A stretch of DNA of 64,000 bases. Source: an uncultured Mycoplasmatota bacterium. Lineage in GTDB: Bacteria; Bacillota_I; Bacilli_A; RF39; UBA660. The stretch spans positions 1 to 64,000 of the forward strand of contig CALEBF010000004.1 of the NCBI GenBank assembly GCA_937944975.1. Reading direction: 5' to 3'. A program made the translations under genes and the position numbers. Below are positions 41,564 to 50,001 of this stretch, in pieces. Under the pieces are notes generated by a model. It saw only the letters and a program-made list of their open reading frames with translations, made no database searches and was not told the origin of the DNA. The first letter of the stretch is position 1, and every line of letters begins with the position of its first letter.

Positions 41564-44342
41564 GAATGACAACGGTTCGTTTGAATGTTTTCGTAAAGTC
41601 CCCATATGTCACCGTATAGGTAATTGTATAGGTATTGGCTGCTGTCGTATCAATGGTTGTTGCTGGAGCTCCTGTCGCATCTACGATCGTTGTTTTGATA
41701 GTTGCATCATCAGTAACATCTACGCCGTCTTCAGTAACTTTTACAGAGTATTCTGTGTAAGTTCCACCAACTGTTAGAGTGATTGTTTCACTACCTACTA
41801 GTTGAGCAGTAATCGTTGTTTTCAGTCCGGATAAGTCCACTTTCGTTTCTGCTCCGGCACTTTCTAACGAAGCATCGTTTACATAAGTTGCTTTTACTAC
41901 ATAGGTAGAAGCACTTTTAGCACTGACTGTAAATGATATTTGTGTATTTGCTGTAGACTGAATCAAACGAAGTGTTCCGTCTGCATTTTTTGCATAAACG
42001 TTATATTTAATTCCACCCAATGCGGCATTTTTAGGATCGACCTTATTCCATGAAAGAGTAACAGTCGTTCCTTTTAAAGAACTTGTAAGACCTGTAGGCG
42101 TATCTAATACTGTATAATTTTCAGATACTTCTGTAGGTTCTGTACCTTTTTTAAACAGCTCTGTACGTTTCATGTTAGCTGGTGTATTTGGTCCTGCTAG
42201 TTTTGCTGGATTTGATCCCATTTCAACTTCTACGGCTACAACACCACTTGGCATCTGGAATTCTGCATTCGAAGTAAAGAATCCTCTTGCAACAGCTTGG
42301 AATAGTCTACGATGTCCTCCTGTATTAACTGTACTTACATGATTTGGATCAATTTTATCATATCCATACCAAACAGAAATTGCGTATTGGGTATTGTATC
42401 CAGTTACCCATAAGTCGTTAACAGCGTTATCTGGGAATCCATACCGTTGGATTACTTCCTTCGTAAAGTTAGAAGTACCTGTCTTCGCTGCAAATTTTAC
42501 ACCATTTACCATGTTAGATCCGACTCCAAAGTCTGAAGCATCGTATAGAACACTGGTAATCATGTATGCTGTTTCTGGACTCATGACCTTTTTCTTTTCT
42601 ACTTTATGTTCATAAGTTTCACCAGAATTACGATATACGATTTTTGTAAATGTATAAGGTTTAATATAGTAACCACCATTTGCGAATGCTGCGTATGCTG
42701 CAGACATCGTGAGTGGGCTTTCTCCGTTATATCCACCTAATGCGTGAGCTTCATGGATAAGTCCATTATCGGAAACTTCAGGAGAGAGTCCGAGAGATTC
42801 GGCAAATGCTTTGATTTGCGAATTTTTATTTTGTTGGAATGCTTTTAATGCTGGAATATTACGAGATTGAGCGAGTGCATCGCGCAAAGTCATAAAACCT
42901 TGGAATTTACGGTCCCAGTTTTCGATCGGAGTACCGTCTGTATAAGTATGTGGTTCATCGATAAACGGGGTATAGGTAGACCAATTTTGATATTCGATAC
43001 CTGGACCATAGTCATAGATTGGTTTTGCCGTTGATCCAATTTGTCTATCTATCATAGTTGCACGATTATAATCACGTACACCCGAACGGTTTCGACCAGC
43101 ACCAATCGCAGCAACCGCACCTGTTTTTACATCGATGACTGAGATTCCTGCGTTTACGGAATCATTTTCCCATTTAAATGTTTCTCCTGACATAATGTCA
43201 TCTACGTGTTTTTGTTGTTCTTTATTCATTGTTGTATAGATCTGCATAGATACGTTATATGGATTTTGTCCTGTGACATCGATTACGTCTTCGATGACGG
43301 TATCGACGAATGCTTGATAAGTATCTACCTGACCTTTCGTTTCTGTGTTTTTCAATAATTTATCTACCGATAGGGCTTCAGCAGCTTTTCGTTCTTTCGA
43401 TGTGATATATCCATGGCGTTCCATGAGATATAAAACGGTATTACGACGCTTTTCAGCAGCTTCTGGATGTAGATATGGGTCGTATGAATTTGGCGCCTGG
43501 AATAGTCCTGCAATCAAGGCAGCCTCTGCCAGGTTGATATCTTTGGCACTTTTTCCAAAGTAGGTTAAACATGCTTGTTCTACACCGTAAGCACCACTAC
43601 CTAAATAAGGCGCATTGACATAGAACTCCATGATTTCTTTCTTACTGTAGTTTTGTTCAACTTGGAAGATCGACATATAGATGTCTGTAAATTTTCTCGT
43701 AATACTACGCTGAGTAGAAGTAAAGTGATTTTTTACAATTTGCATTGTCAACGTAGACGCTCCACCGGCATTTCTTCCTAATACTGTACCAATTCCAGCT
43801 TTTAAGAAACGAGGTAAATCGAATCCATTGTGTTGGAAGAAACGAGAATCCTCAGTTGCGATAATGGCGTTGACTAATACTTCAGGAAGTTCATCATAAG
43901 TAATTTTTTCACGATTTTCACTTCCTAGTTTTGCCACGACATTTCCCTCTACATCATACACGATAGATGCTTCTTGGTGATATAGTTTTTCTGGATCAAA
44001 CTGTGGCGCATTGATGACGATGTATGCCATGAATGCTGCAACAGCGAGGAAACATACAATAAAGAAGATCAAAATTGCAAGTAAGATCTTTTTTCCTCTT
44101 CTTTTTTTCTTTCGTGACGAGTCACTGTGTTTCACAGCTTTTGCCGAATGTCGCGGTTTTGGCTTTGACTTTTGCTTTTTTAAAAACGACGGAACTAAGA
44201 TAATTACATCGATAATTCCTAATACTAAGAATGCTTTTAAAAAGCCGATCGCTAAAGTTCCAACGATGAGTGCGATGATGCTGACTAAAATGACAGCACA
44301 CTCAAATTGATTGTTTCGAATAAATCGTTTTACTTTCTTCAT
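41556..44342 (-). CDS. ponA: Class A penicillin-binding protein (PBP1A type)
   Basis: This 928-residue bifunctional peptidoglycan synthase has a GT51 glycosyltransferase (catalytic Glu164 in ATEDSRFFQH, then TLTMQIVKN) and a transpeptidase (Ser437 in STAKP, SRN at 493-495, KTG at 620-622). The C terminus adds a fibronectin III-like domain (about 755-845) and a further Ig-like domain. The N terminus is unusual: two extra hydrophobic segments (about 14-51) and a basic linker precede the normal signal anchor (86-109). It overlaps recU by 4 bases, as in recU-ponA operons of Bacilli. Confidence 0.93.
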   Translation of the reverse strand: MKKVKRFIRNNQFECAVILVSIIALIVGTLAIGFLKAFLVLGIIDVIILVPSFLKKQKSKPKPRHSAKAVKHSDSSRKKKRRGKKILLAILIFFIVCFLAVAAFMAYIVINAPQFDPEKLYHQEASIVYDVEGNVVAKLGSENREKITYDELPEVLVNAIIATEDSRFFQHNGFDLPRFLKAGIGTVLGRNAGGASTLTMQIVKNHFTSTQRSITRKFTDIYMSIFQVEQNYSKKEIMEFYVNAPYLGSGAYGVEQACLTYFGKSAKDINLAEAALIAGLFQAPNSYDPYLHPEAAEKRRNTVLYLMERHGYITSKERKAAEALSVDKLLKNTETKGQVDTYQAFVDTVIEDVIDVTGQNPYNVSMQIYTTMNKEQQKHVDDIMSGETFKWENDSVNAGISVIDVKTGAVAAIGAGRNRSGVRDYNRATMIDRQIGSTAKPIYDYGPGIEYQNWSTYTPFIDEPHTYTDGTPIENWDRKFQGFMTLRDALAQSRNIPALKAFQQNKNSQIKAFAESLGLSPEVSDNGLIHEAHALGGYNGESPLTMSAAYAAFANGGYYIKPYTFTKIVYRNSGETYEHKVEKKKVMSPETAYMITSVLYDASDFGVGSNMVNGVKFAAKTGTSNFTKEVIQRYGFPDNAVNDLWVTGYNTQYAISVWYGYDKIDPNHVSTVNTGGHRRLFQAVARGFFTSNAEFQMPSGVVAVEVEMGSNPAKLAGPNTPANMKRTELFKKGTEPTEVSENYTVLDTPTGLTSSLKGTTVTLSWNKVDPKNAALGGIKYNVYAKNADGTLRLIQSTANTQISFTVSAKSASTYVVKATYVNDASLESAGAETKVDLSGLKTTITAQLVGSETITLTVGGTYTEYSVKVTEDGVDVTDDATIKTTIVDATGAPATTIDTTAANTYTITYTVTYGDFTKTFKRTVVIRE

Positions 44343-44914
44343 AATGCTTCTCCTTTAAAATAAATTTCATCTAATACTGATAAATAATCTAATCGAGGAG
44401 TATATTTCTCTTTGATTAGAAAGCCCTCTTTTTCAAAAAAAGAGACAGGGATTGACTTCCTATTTGTGTTTGTTAGGAATGCTTGAAGTTTACTACCATC
44501 TAGAAGATATGTCAAATTCAAGGTTGAAAATCGTACGATGAGAAATCCAATTCCCCCGTGTCTACGGATATCCTCTAAATGTTTGATTTGATGCACATGA
44601 ATATTCGATAGTGGGAATCGTGTCTTATATCTCGTTTCTTTCGCTTCGAAATCAATATATCGTCCCTTATAAACGCCATTGTAATCCGTAGTTGACGGCG
44701 TTTTATAATAGGCTTCGCGAATCACTGCGTCAATTCGCGAGTGATAATCTACTTTTGAGACTGTAATCGGTGTCGGTTTTTTATAGATAATCGCGATATC
44801 ATTTTTTCGATAGTAAAGATTTGTTTCATTGATGTCCGCTTCCAGACTCATTCCTCTGTTGCCGTACGATACTTCGTGTTTCGTCTGCTTTTTAATTCCA
44901 CCAGGATAATTCAT
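44339..44914 (-). CDS. recU: Holliday junction resolvase RecU
   Basis: This 191-residue nuclease resolves recombination intermediates. NYPGGIKKQTKHEVSYGNRGMSLEADI is the RecU N terminus and GRYIDFEAKET carries the metal-binding D-x-E-x-K core. GGTGAAG precedes the ATG at 44914; earlier ATG codons lie too close to the TATAAT on this strand. The stop overlaps the pbp1A start (ATGA). In Bacillus the same gene pair links chromosome segregation and wall synthesis. Confidence 0.93.
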   Translation of the reverse strand: MNYPGGIKKQTKHEVSYGNRGMSLEADINETNLYYRKNDIAIIYKKPTPITVSKVDYHSRIDAVIREAYYKTPSTTDYNGVYKGRYIDFEAKETRYKTRFPLSNIHVHQIKHLEDIRRHGGIGFLIVRFSTLNLTYLLDGSKLQAFLTNTNRKSIPVSFFEKEGFLIKEKYTPRLDYLSVLDEIYFKGEAL

Positions 44915-45021
44915 ATACTTCACCATTCTAATTATACTATAAAACATCAAGAAAAGAAATGATTTTTCATGGAAATTTTCATTTGACAATCAAAAGACGA
45001 GGGAAAATATGTCAAGCTTTT

Positions 45022-45051
45022 TTGACAGGAAAAGAGAGAACATGATATAAT
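45022..45051 (+). promoter_or_regulatory. Promoter of engB
   Basis: Consensus TTGACA (45022-45027), 18 bp, TATAAT (45046-45051) with TGA extension. GTCAA (45011-45015) and TTGAC (45022-45026) make an inverted repeat over the -35 box. Confidence 0.75.
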
Positions 45052-45083
45052 TTATGAGTCAAAGAGAAAATATAGGTGAGATT

Positions 45084-45665
45084 ATGAAGATAACGAGTGT
45101 AGAGTTAAAAGTGAGTGCTGTCAGACGTAGTCAGTATCCTACAGATAACAAACCAGAATTTTTAATGGTTGGGAGAAGTAATGTAGGAAAGAGTAGTTTT
45201 ATCAACACTTTAATTCATCGTAAAAATTATGCACGTACGTCTTCCAATCCTGGAAAGACACAGACGATCAATTTTTATCTAGTAAATGATTCTTTTTATC
45301 TAGTGGATGCTCCGGGATATGGGTTTGCTAATTTAAGTAAGAAGCATCGTAAAAAATTTGGGTTAATGATGGAAGATTATATGACGAATCGTAAAAACTT
45401 AAAACAAGTGTTTATGTTGATTGATTTTAGACATAAACCTACGAGTGATGATATTTTAATGTACGATTTTTTGAAACATTATGAAATACCTGTTACGATC
45501 GTCGCAACGAAGATTGATAAAGTAGGGATTACATCTCATCAAAAACAGAGAAATTTAATCTTAGATGCATTAGAGTTAGTTGTTGGAAATGATTTTGTCA
45601 TGTTTTCTAATGTAACGAAAGCTGGAAAAGATGAGATTCATCAAAAGATAGAAAATAACATCTAG
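45084..45665 (+). CDS. engB: Ribosome assembly GTPase EngB (YsxC)
   Basis: This 193-residue GTPase is needed for 50S subunit maturation. G1 is GRSNVGKSS (30-38), G2 lies in GKTQTINFY, G3 is DAPGYG and G4 is TKIDK, all typical of YsxC. The ATG at 45084 follows AGGTGAG at 7 bases; an ATG at 45054 would be only two bases from the -10 box. No terminator is visible before the next gene. Confidence 0.95.
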   Translation: MKITSVELKVSAVRRSQYPTDNKPEFLMVGRSNVGKSSFINTLIHRKNYARTSSNPGKTQTINFYLVNDSFYLVDAPGYGFANLSKKHRKKFGLMMEDYMTNRKNLKQVFMLIDFRHKPTSDDILMYDFLKHYEIPVTIVATKIDKVGITSHQKQRNLILDALELVVGNDFVMFSNVTKAGKDEIHQKIENNI

Positions 45666-45713
45666 ATCGATCGCAAAATTTACCAAAAGACATAGGATAT
45701 GTTAGGTGGTAAT

Positions 45714-46202
45714 GTGAAGATCGTTATGTTGGATGAAAATAGCTTTTTCATTTATTTAAATCGAGATTATATCTCCGAGATAAATTTTGAAGAAAAATAC
45801 GAGTTAGAAGCTTATTTTAAAGTATTATTTTCTAAATTGAAAACATATTATGATATCGAGATGTGTGGATATTATCATATTAAATGCTACATCGACTCCT
45901 ACTACGGAATGATTTTATACGTACAAAAAGAAGATGTAGAATATTTTGATTATTTGGATAATCAAGTGGATATGAGAATGATACTAGAAGAGGAACAGTG
46001 TTTTTTATATCGAATATTCGATTATTTCGATTTTCCTGCAACTTTTAAAAAGAAAGGCGATATCTATCAATATAAAAAAGGGTTTTATTATAAGCTAAAC
46101 GAAAAACTTGACTCGATCTCGTTTGGAAACTTGTTGGAATATTCTGAGATCGTGTTTGAAAATACGTTACCAATATTGAAGTATGGAAAGAAAGTGTCGT
46201 AA
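45714..46202 (+). CDS. Hypothetical protein rich in aromatic residues
   Basis: This protein of about 162 residues is soluble and unusually rich in Tyr, Phe and Asp/Glu. It opens with a beta-strand-like stretch (KIVMLDENSFFIYLNRDYI) and alternates strands and helices; no motif is recognised. GTG at 45714 has TAGGTGG upstream and is preferred over ATG at 45699. It follows engB by about 50 bases without a terminator, so it may share its transcript. Function is unknown. Confidence 0.55.
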   Translation: MKIVMLDENSFFIYLNRDYISEINFEEKYELEAYFKVLFSKLKTYYDIEMCGYYHIKCYIDSYYGMILYVQKEDVEYFDYLDNQVDMRMILEEEQCFLYRIFDYFDFPATFKKKGDIYQYKKGFYYKLNEKLDSISFGNLLEYSEIVFENTLPILKYGKKVS

Positions 46203-46213
46203 CTTTCTTTTTT
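46187..46213 (+). terminator. Terminator after the 45714 gene
   Basis: AAAGAAAGT and ACTTTCTTT form a 9-bp stem with the stop codon in the loop, then TTT. Confidence 0.85.
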
Positions 46214-46263
46214 GCAAATAAAATGTCAAATATTTGAAAAAGCATTTAAAGTCGATAGAAATA

Positions 46264-46272
46264 TGGTATGAT
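46264..46272 (+). promoter_or_regulatory. Extended -10 promoter of the 46297 gene
   Basis: TGGTATGAT lies 25 bases before the ATG. No -35 box is at proper distance. Confidence 0.4.
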
Positions 46273-46296
46273 ATTAAGAGAAAGTAGGGGGAGATT

Positions 46297-47571
46297 ATGG
46301 GAACTGATGTTTTACAATCTAACGTAGAAAAAGCGATGATGCCATTTAGTGGAATTATTGATGTGATCGTAAAATTCGCACCTATCTTTATCGTTTTATC
46401 GCTGATTGTCATAATTTCTCTTTTTCGCATTTTTCAAAAAGCGGGTAAGCCTGGATGGGCAGCTTTTGTGCCGATCTATAATTTGGTTGTGTTTGCCAAA
46501 ATTTGCGATATGAACATGATGACTTTATTGTGGATCTTTGTGCCTCTTTTAGGTCAAATCATTTTATGGGTTTTATTAGTGATGAATTTATCCCGCGTTT
46601 TTGGAAAGAGTAAAGATTTTGGTACTGCTATGATTTTCGTACCGTTTATTTGTTTCCCGATGCTTGCATTCCAAGATGCGAAATATAAAAATCAGGATGC
46701 TCCGATGAAAAAAGTTGTTTCACAAGGAATGGCCGTACGTGGAATGAATCAAGTGGAGGGAATGCAATTGAAAAGTCAAGATGGATTCCAAGAAGTTACA
46801 ATGGATACGGGAATGTCACGTCCAATCGCACCAGTACATGTTGCAGATCAAAGTACGGATGTTACAACTTCTAATCCACAACGAGATCTATTAAATGCAA
46901 TGCCACAGATGAATGTCAATGTTACCCAGATGGCAGCACAACAAAATTCTATTGGAGGACAGAGTTATACGCAGCCGGTTGTTTCGATGGATCAATCAAG
47001 TGTGGCACCACAGGACAATTTCACTTCTACACCAGTCATAGAACAACCAGTACAGCCAGTTACACCAGTTGTTCCTTTGAACGAATCTCCTTCGGATACA
47101 GCAATGATAGAAGAAGAGCCACCGGCAATGAATCCACAATTAGCTATTTTACAAGGGAATATAGTGGATACTACAACGTATACAGAACCTCCTATGCCTG
47201 TTTATGAAACACCAGTGCAACCGGAGGTGAATCCGGTTCCACTCGCACAATCAGATGTCGAGAGAATGCAAGAGCAACCATCGATGATGGGAATTTTCGA
47301 TAATCCTTTAGAAATGCATGCAACGATGAATCCAACACCGAATGTCGAACCAACATCAAATACAGTGCAAACACCACCAGTGGTAAATCAACCAATCGAG
47401 CAACAGTCTACAGTGCAATTGGATTTGAATGGAAGGGTGATGCAACCATCAGAGAGAGAACTTGCGAACAAGCAAGCAGAAATTACGCCAGGATTTAAGC
47501 GCTGTCCTCACTGTGGTGCGAAAGTTGCAGAGCATTTGGAAACATGTTTCTTATGTGGAAATCGTTTTTAA
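46297..47571 (+). CDS. Membrane protein with disordered linker and C-terminal zinc ribbon
   Basis: This 424-residue protein has three or four membrane segments in its first 125 residues, with FQKAGKPGWAAFVPIYNLVVFAKI, a pattern of DUF5684-like small membrane domains. A low-complexity region of about 265 residues rich in Pro, Gln, Val, Thr and Met follows. The end is a zinc ribbon with Cys403, Cys406, Cys417 and Cys420. The arrangement is the mirror of the 23204 product, which has its ribbon first. GGGGGAG precedes the ATG. Function is unknown. Confidence 0.65.
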   Translation: MGTDVLQSNVEKAMMPFSGIIDVIVKFAPIFIVLSLIVIISLFRIFQKAGKPGWAAFVPIYNLVVFAKICDMNMMTLLWIFVPLLGQIILWVLLVMNLSRVFGKSKDFGTAMIFVPFICFPMLAFQDAKYKNQDAPMKKVVSQGMAVRGMNQVEGMQLKSQDGFQEVTMDTGMSRPIAPVHVADQSTDVTTSNPQRDLLNAMPQMNVNVTQMAAQQNSIGGQSYTQPVVSMDQSSVAPQDNFTSTPVIEQPVQPVTPVVPLNESPSDTAMIEEEPPAMNPQLAILQGNIVDTTTYTEPPMPVYETPVQPEVNPVPLAQSDVERMQEQPSMMGIFDNPLEMHATMNPTPNVEPTSNTVQTPPVVNQPIEQQSTVQLDLNGRVMQPSERELANKQAEITPGFKRCPHCGAKVAEHLETCFLCGNRF

Positions 47572-47595
47572 AGAAAAGTCTTCTTTTCTTTTTTT
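47570..47595 (+). terminator. Terminator of the 46297 gene
   Basis: AAAGAAAAG and CTTTTCTTT form a 9-bp stem with a TCTT loop and a T-run. Confidence 0.75.
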
Positions 47596-47596
47596 G

Positions 47597-47625
47597 TTGG
47601 AGAAAGATCCTTTTTATGTTATAAT
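47597..47625 (+). promoter_or_regulatory. Promoter of der
   Basis: TTGGAG (47597-47602), 17 bp, TATAAT (47620-47625) with a TG-n extension. Confidence 0.65.
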
Positions 47626-47648
47626 GATTAGGAATTTGAGGTGATAAG

Positions 47649-48965
47649 ATGAAAAAACCTGTCGTAGCACTTGTAGGAAGACCGAATGTAGGGAAGTCAA
47701 CGATATTTAATCGTCTCGTCGGGAAAAAAATTTCTATTATAGAAGATACCCCAGGTGTAACGAGAGATCGTATCTATGGTACTGTTAAGTTTAACGACTA
47801 TAGTTTTCATTTGATCGATACTGGTGGAATTGATCTATCAGAGGATCTTTTTAATGAAGAAATTAAAATGCAGGCAGAACTTGCTATTGACGAAGCAGAT
47901 ATTGTGCTATTTGTCGTCGATGGAAAGGAAGGGCTGACTTCGAACGATTACGTCGTACGGGATATGCTTGTGAAAGCACATAAAGATGTCATCGTCGTAA
48001 TCAATAAAACCGATAGTAAAGAATATAAGAATCATATGTATGATTTTTACGAATTAGGTTTTGACCATTACGAAGAAGTTTCGGGAGAGCAAAATATTGG
48101 AATTCACGATCTACTTACGATGATTACTACTGATTTTCCAATGAATTTAGAGGACGAATACGATGAACACATGATACGTTTTTCAGTGATTGGAAGACCG
48201 AATGTTGGAAAAAGCAGTTTAGTCAATGCGATTGTCAATGAAGAACGTGCGATCGTAAGTAACGAAGCAGGAACGACTAGGGATGCAGTTGACACTGTTT
48301 TTACCTATCATGGAAATGACTATGTCGTCATCGATACAGCTGGAATGAGGAAAAAAGGACGTATTTACGAGCGCGTGGAAAAATATAGTTTACTACGTTC
48401 TTTGCGCGCAATTGATCGCTCTGACGTGTGTTTAATTGTGATCAATGCAGAAGAAGGAATTATCGAACATGATAAACATATTGCAGGATATGCAATCGAG
48501 GCTGGTAAAGCTGTTATTATCGTCGTAAATAAATGGGATGTTGTAGAAGATAAAGATCGTGCGATGAAACGTTGGACAGAAGATATTCGAAATCAATTTC
48601 AATTTATGAATTATGCACCAATTGTCTTTTTATCTGCTCGTACGAAAAAGAGAATTCATACATTGATGCCAGAAATTTTAAGAGTGTATGAAAATAGTAA
48701 AAGAGAGATCAAAACAAGTTTATTGAACGATGTGATCATGGATGCATACTCTCTTAATCTACCTCCTTCTTATAAAGGAAAAAGATTAAAAATTTACTTT
48801 TCTAATCAAGTGAGTACACAACCACCAACTTTTAATATCCAAGTAAATAGTAAGGGATTAATTCATTTTTCTTACGAGAGATATTTGGAAAATAAAATAC
48901 GCGAGTCATTTGATTTTGAAGGAACTCCAATTGTATTACAATTTAAAAACAAAGGAGAACAATAA
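47649..48965 (+). CDS. der: Ribosome assembly GTPase Der (EngA)
   Basis: This 438-residue protein has two GTPase domains in tandem, with G1 motifs GRPNVGKST at 10-18 and GRPNVGKSS at about 182-190, followed by a KH-like C-terminal domain (YKGKRLKIYFSNQVSTQPPTF). Both domains keep DT(G/A)G and NKxD. Der is essential for 50S assembly. GAGGTGA precedes the ATG. It is a single-gene unit; in B. subtilis it lies near spoIVA, and spoIVA is also close here. Confidence 0.96.
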   Translation: MKKPVVALVGRPNVGKSTIFNRLVGKKISIIEDTPGVTRDRIYGTVKFNDYSFHLIDTGGIDLSEDLFNEEIKMQAELAIDEADIVLFVVDGKEGLTSNDYVVRDMLVKAHKDVIVVINKTDSKEYKNHMYDFYELGFDHYEEVSGEQNIGIHDLLTMITTDFPMNLEDEYDEHMIRFSVIGRPNVGKSSLVNAIVNEERAIVSNEAGTTRDAVDTVFTYHGNDYVVIDTAGMRKKGRIYERVEKYSLLRSLRAIDRSDVCLIVINAEEGIIEHDKHIAGYAIEAGKAVIIVVNKWDVVEDKDRAMKRWTEDIRNQFQFMNYAPIVFLSARTKKRIHTLMPEILRVYENSKREIKTSLLNDVIMDAYSLNLPPSYKGKRLKIYFSNQVSTQPPTFNIQVNSKGLIHFSYERYLENKIRESFDFEGTPIVLQFKNKGEQ

Positions 48966-48990
48966 AACGTACTTTGCGTACGTTTTTTAT
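48964..48990 (+). terminator. Terminator of der
   Basis: AAAACGTAC and GTACGTTTT form a 9-bp stem with a TTTGC loop and T residues. Confidence 0.85.
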
Positions 48991-48992
48991 GT

Positions 48993-49019
48993 ACCAATGA
49001 AGTAAAAAATCATATACTA
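48993..49019 (+). promoter_or_regulatory. Sporulation-type promoter of the spoVIF-like gene
   Basis: CATATACTA (49011-49019) matches the sigma-K -10 form CATA-n3-TA exactly, with AC at 48993-48994, 16 bp upstream as -35. It lies 15 bases before the ATG. Confidence 0.55.
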
Positions 49020-49033
49020 ACTTAGGAGGTACT

Positions 49034-49282
49034 ATGGATATGAATTTTTCGGATAGTTTTTTTAATAAGATAGAAAAAAAGACGAATGTTGGAAAGGAAA
49101 CGATATTGGATTTAGCGAAGAAATTACAACAAAATGATTTAAAACATGAGGGGACACTTCGTGAAGTGATTCAAGAACTTGGCAAAATGACAGGTAAAAG
49201 TGTGTCAAAAGAAAAAGAGGATAAAATTGTAGAAGCTGTTGTGAATGATAAAGTTCCTAACGATTTGAATAAATTTTTATAA
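49034..49282 (+). CDS. spoVIF: Stage VI sporulation protein F-like
   Basis: This 82-residue protein resembles SpoVIF (YjcC) of Bacillus: IEKKTNVGKETILDLAKKLQQNDLKHEGTLREVIQELGKMTGKSVSKEKEDKIVEAVVNDKV. SpoVIF acts late in the mother cell, where it helps GerE-dependent coat gene expression. AGGAGG precedes the ATG. The sigma-K-like promoter directly upstream supports a late sporulation role. Confidence 0.8.
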   Translation: MDMNFSDSFFNKIEKKTNVGKETILDLAKKLQQNDLKHEGTLREVIQELGKMTGKSVSKEKEDKIVEAVVNDKVPNDLNKFL

Positions 49283-49303
49283 TGTAAAGTAAATATAAAA
49301 ATA

Positions 49304-49333
49304 TTGTCAAAGAATTGTGGTATTTGGTACAAT
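49304..49333 (+). promoter_or_regulatory. Promoter of the 49356 gene
   Basis: TTGTCA (49304-49309), 18 bp, TACAAT (49328-49333) with a TGG extension. Confidence 0.55.
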
Positions 49334-49355
49334 GAAAATAGGGTTGGTGAGTTTT

Positions 49356-49919
49356 ATGCAGGATGAAAATAGACAACAGATCAATCAGTTGAAGCAAAAT
49401 CTTGTACCGCTTTCAACAGGATTATTAAAGAGTTTTTCCGATCAAGAAATTGAACTGTTGACACAGAAACTAGAGCAAATGATAAAGCGAGAGTATCCAA
49501 AAAAAGAGACGGATGTTACGCTTATGCAAAATCGAATGAAACATAACTTTCAGTTTTGTGTAACTCGCGTAGGTGGTGGGATGCGTCGTGAAATTGATCA
49601 AATGGAGGAAGATCAAACAATAGAGGAAGAATATCAAGCTTTGCGAGATATTTTCGATCGATACTTTCACACATCTACGACCAGTTGTTACGGAGATTTT
49701 ATTGGGCGTAGTTTAGAAGAAATCTTAGATGATTTTAAGAGATTAAATCATCAACAAATTCCATTTGACTTAAAATATACGACGTTGAAAAAGAAGATGA
49801 GAAAAAAGATGAATCAATCTTTAGAACCATTTGTAAAAACGACGAGAGATACAGTTTCAAAGCAATTTTTCCACAAGATTTCTATTGGAAAAAAATATAT
49901 TAGAAAAAAAAGAGGATAG
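49356..49919 (+). CDS. Hypothetical helical protein
   Basis: This 187-residue protein is soluble, charged and mostly helical, with a very basic C terminus (many Lys in the last 40 residues) that could bind nucleic acid. A segment FCVTRVGGGMRREIDQME is its most distinctive part. I do not recognise a family. The ATG at 49356 follows GGTGAG. A long-loop terminator follows. Confidence 0.55.
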   Translation: MQDENRQQINQLKQNLVPLSTGLLKSFSDQEIELLTQKLEQMIKREYPKKETDVTLMQNRMKHNFQFCVTRVGGGMRREIDQMEEDQTIEEEYQALRDIFDRYFHTSTTSCYGDFIGRSLEEILDDFKRLNHQQIPFDLKYTTLKKKMRKKMNQSLEPFVKTTRDTVSKQFFHKISIGKKYIRKKRG

Positions 49920-49946
49920 AAAAATTATAAAATCTTACCTCTTTTT
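49907..49946 (+). terminator. Terminator of the 49356 gene
   Basis: AAAAAGAGG and CCTCTTTTT form a 9-bp stem with a 22-base loop. Confidence 0.6.
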
Positions 49947-49947
49947 A

Positions 49948-49976
49948 TTGTTTGAAATTTAAGATTATGATATATT
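49948..49976 (+). promoter_or_regulatory. Promoter of the ABC exporter at 50002
   Basis: TTGTTT (49948-49953), 17 bp, TATATT (49971-49976) with a TGA extension. Confidence 0.5.
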
Positions 49977-50001
49977 AAAGCAATGATATGAGGTGAGGTA
50001 G

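Noticed and set aside
41556..44342. Several plus-strand open frames (for example 44011-44310 and 42394-42615)
   Set aside because: They are shadows in the complementary strand of pbp1A; no ribosome binding sites or known motifs.
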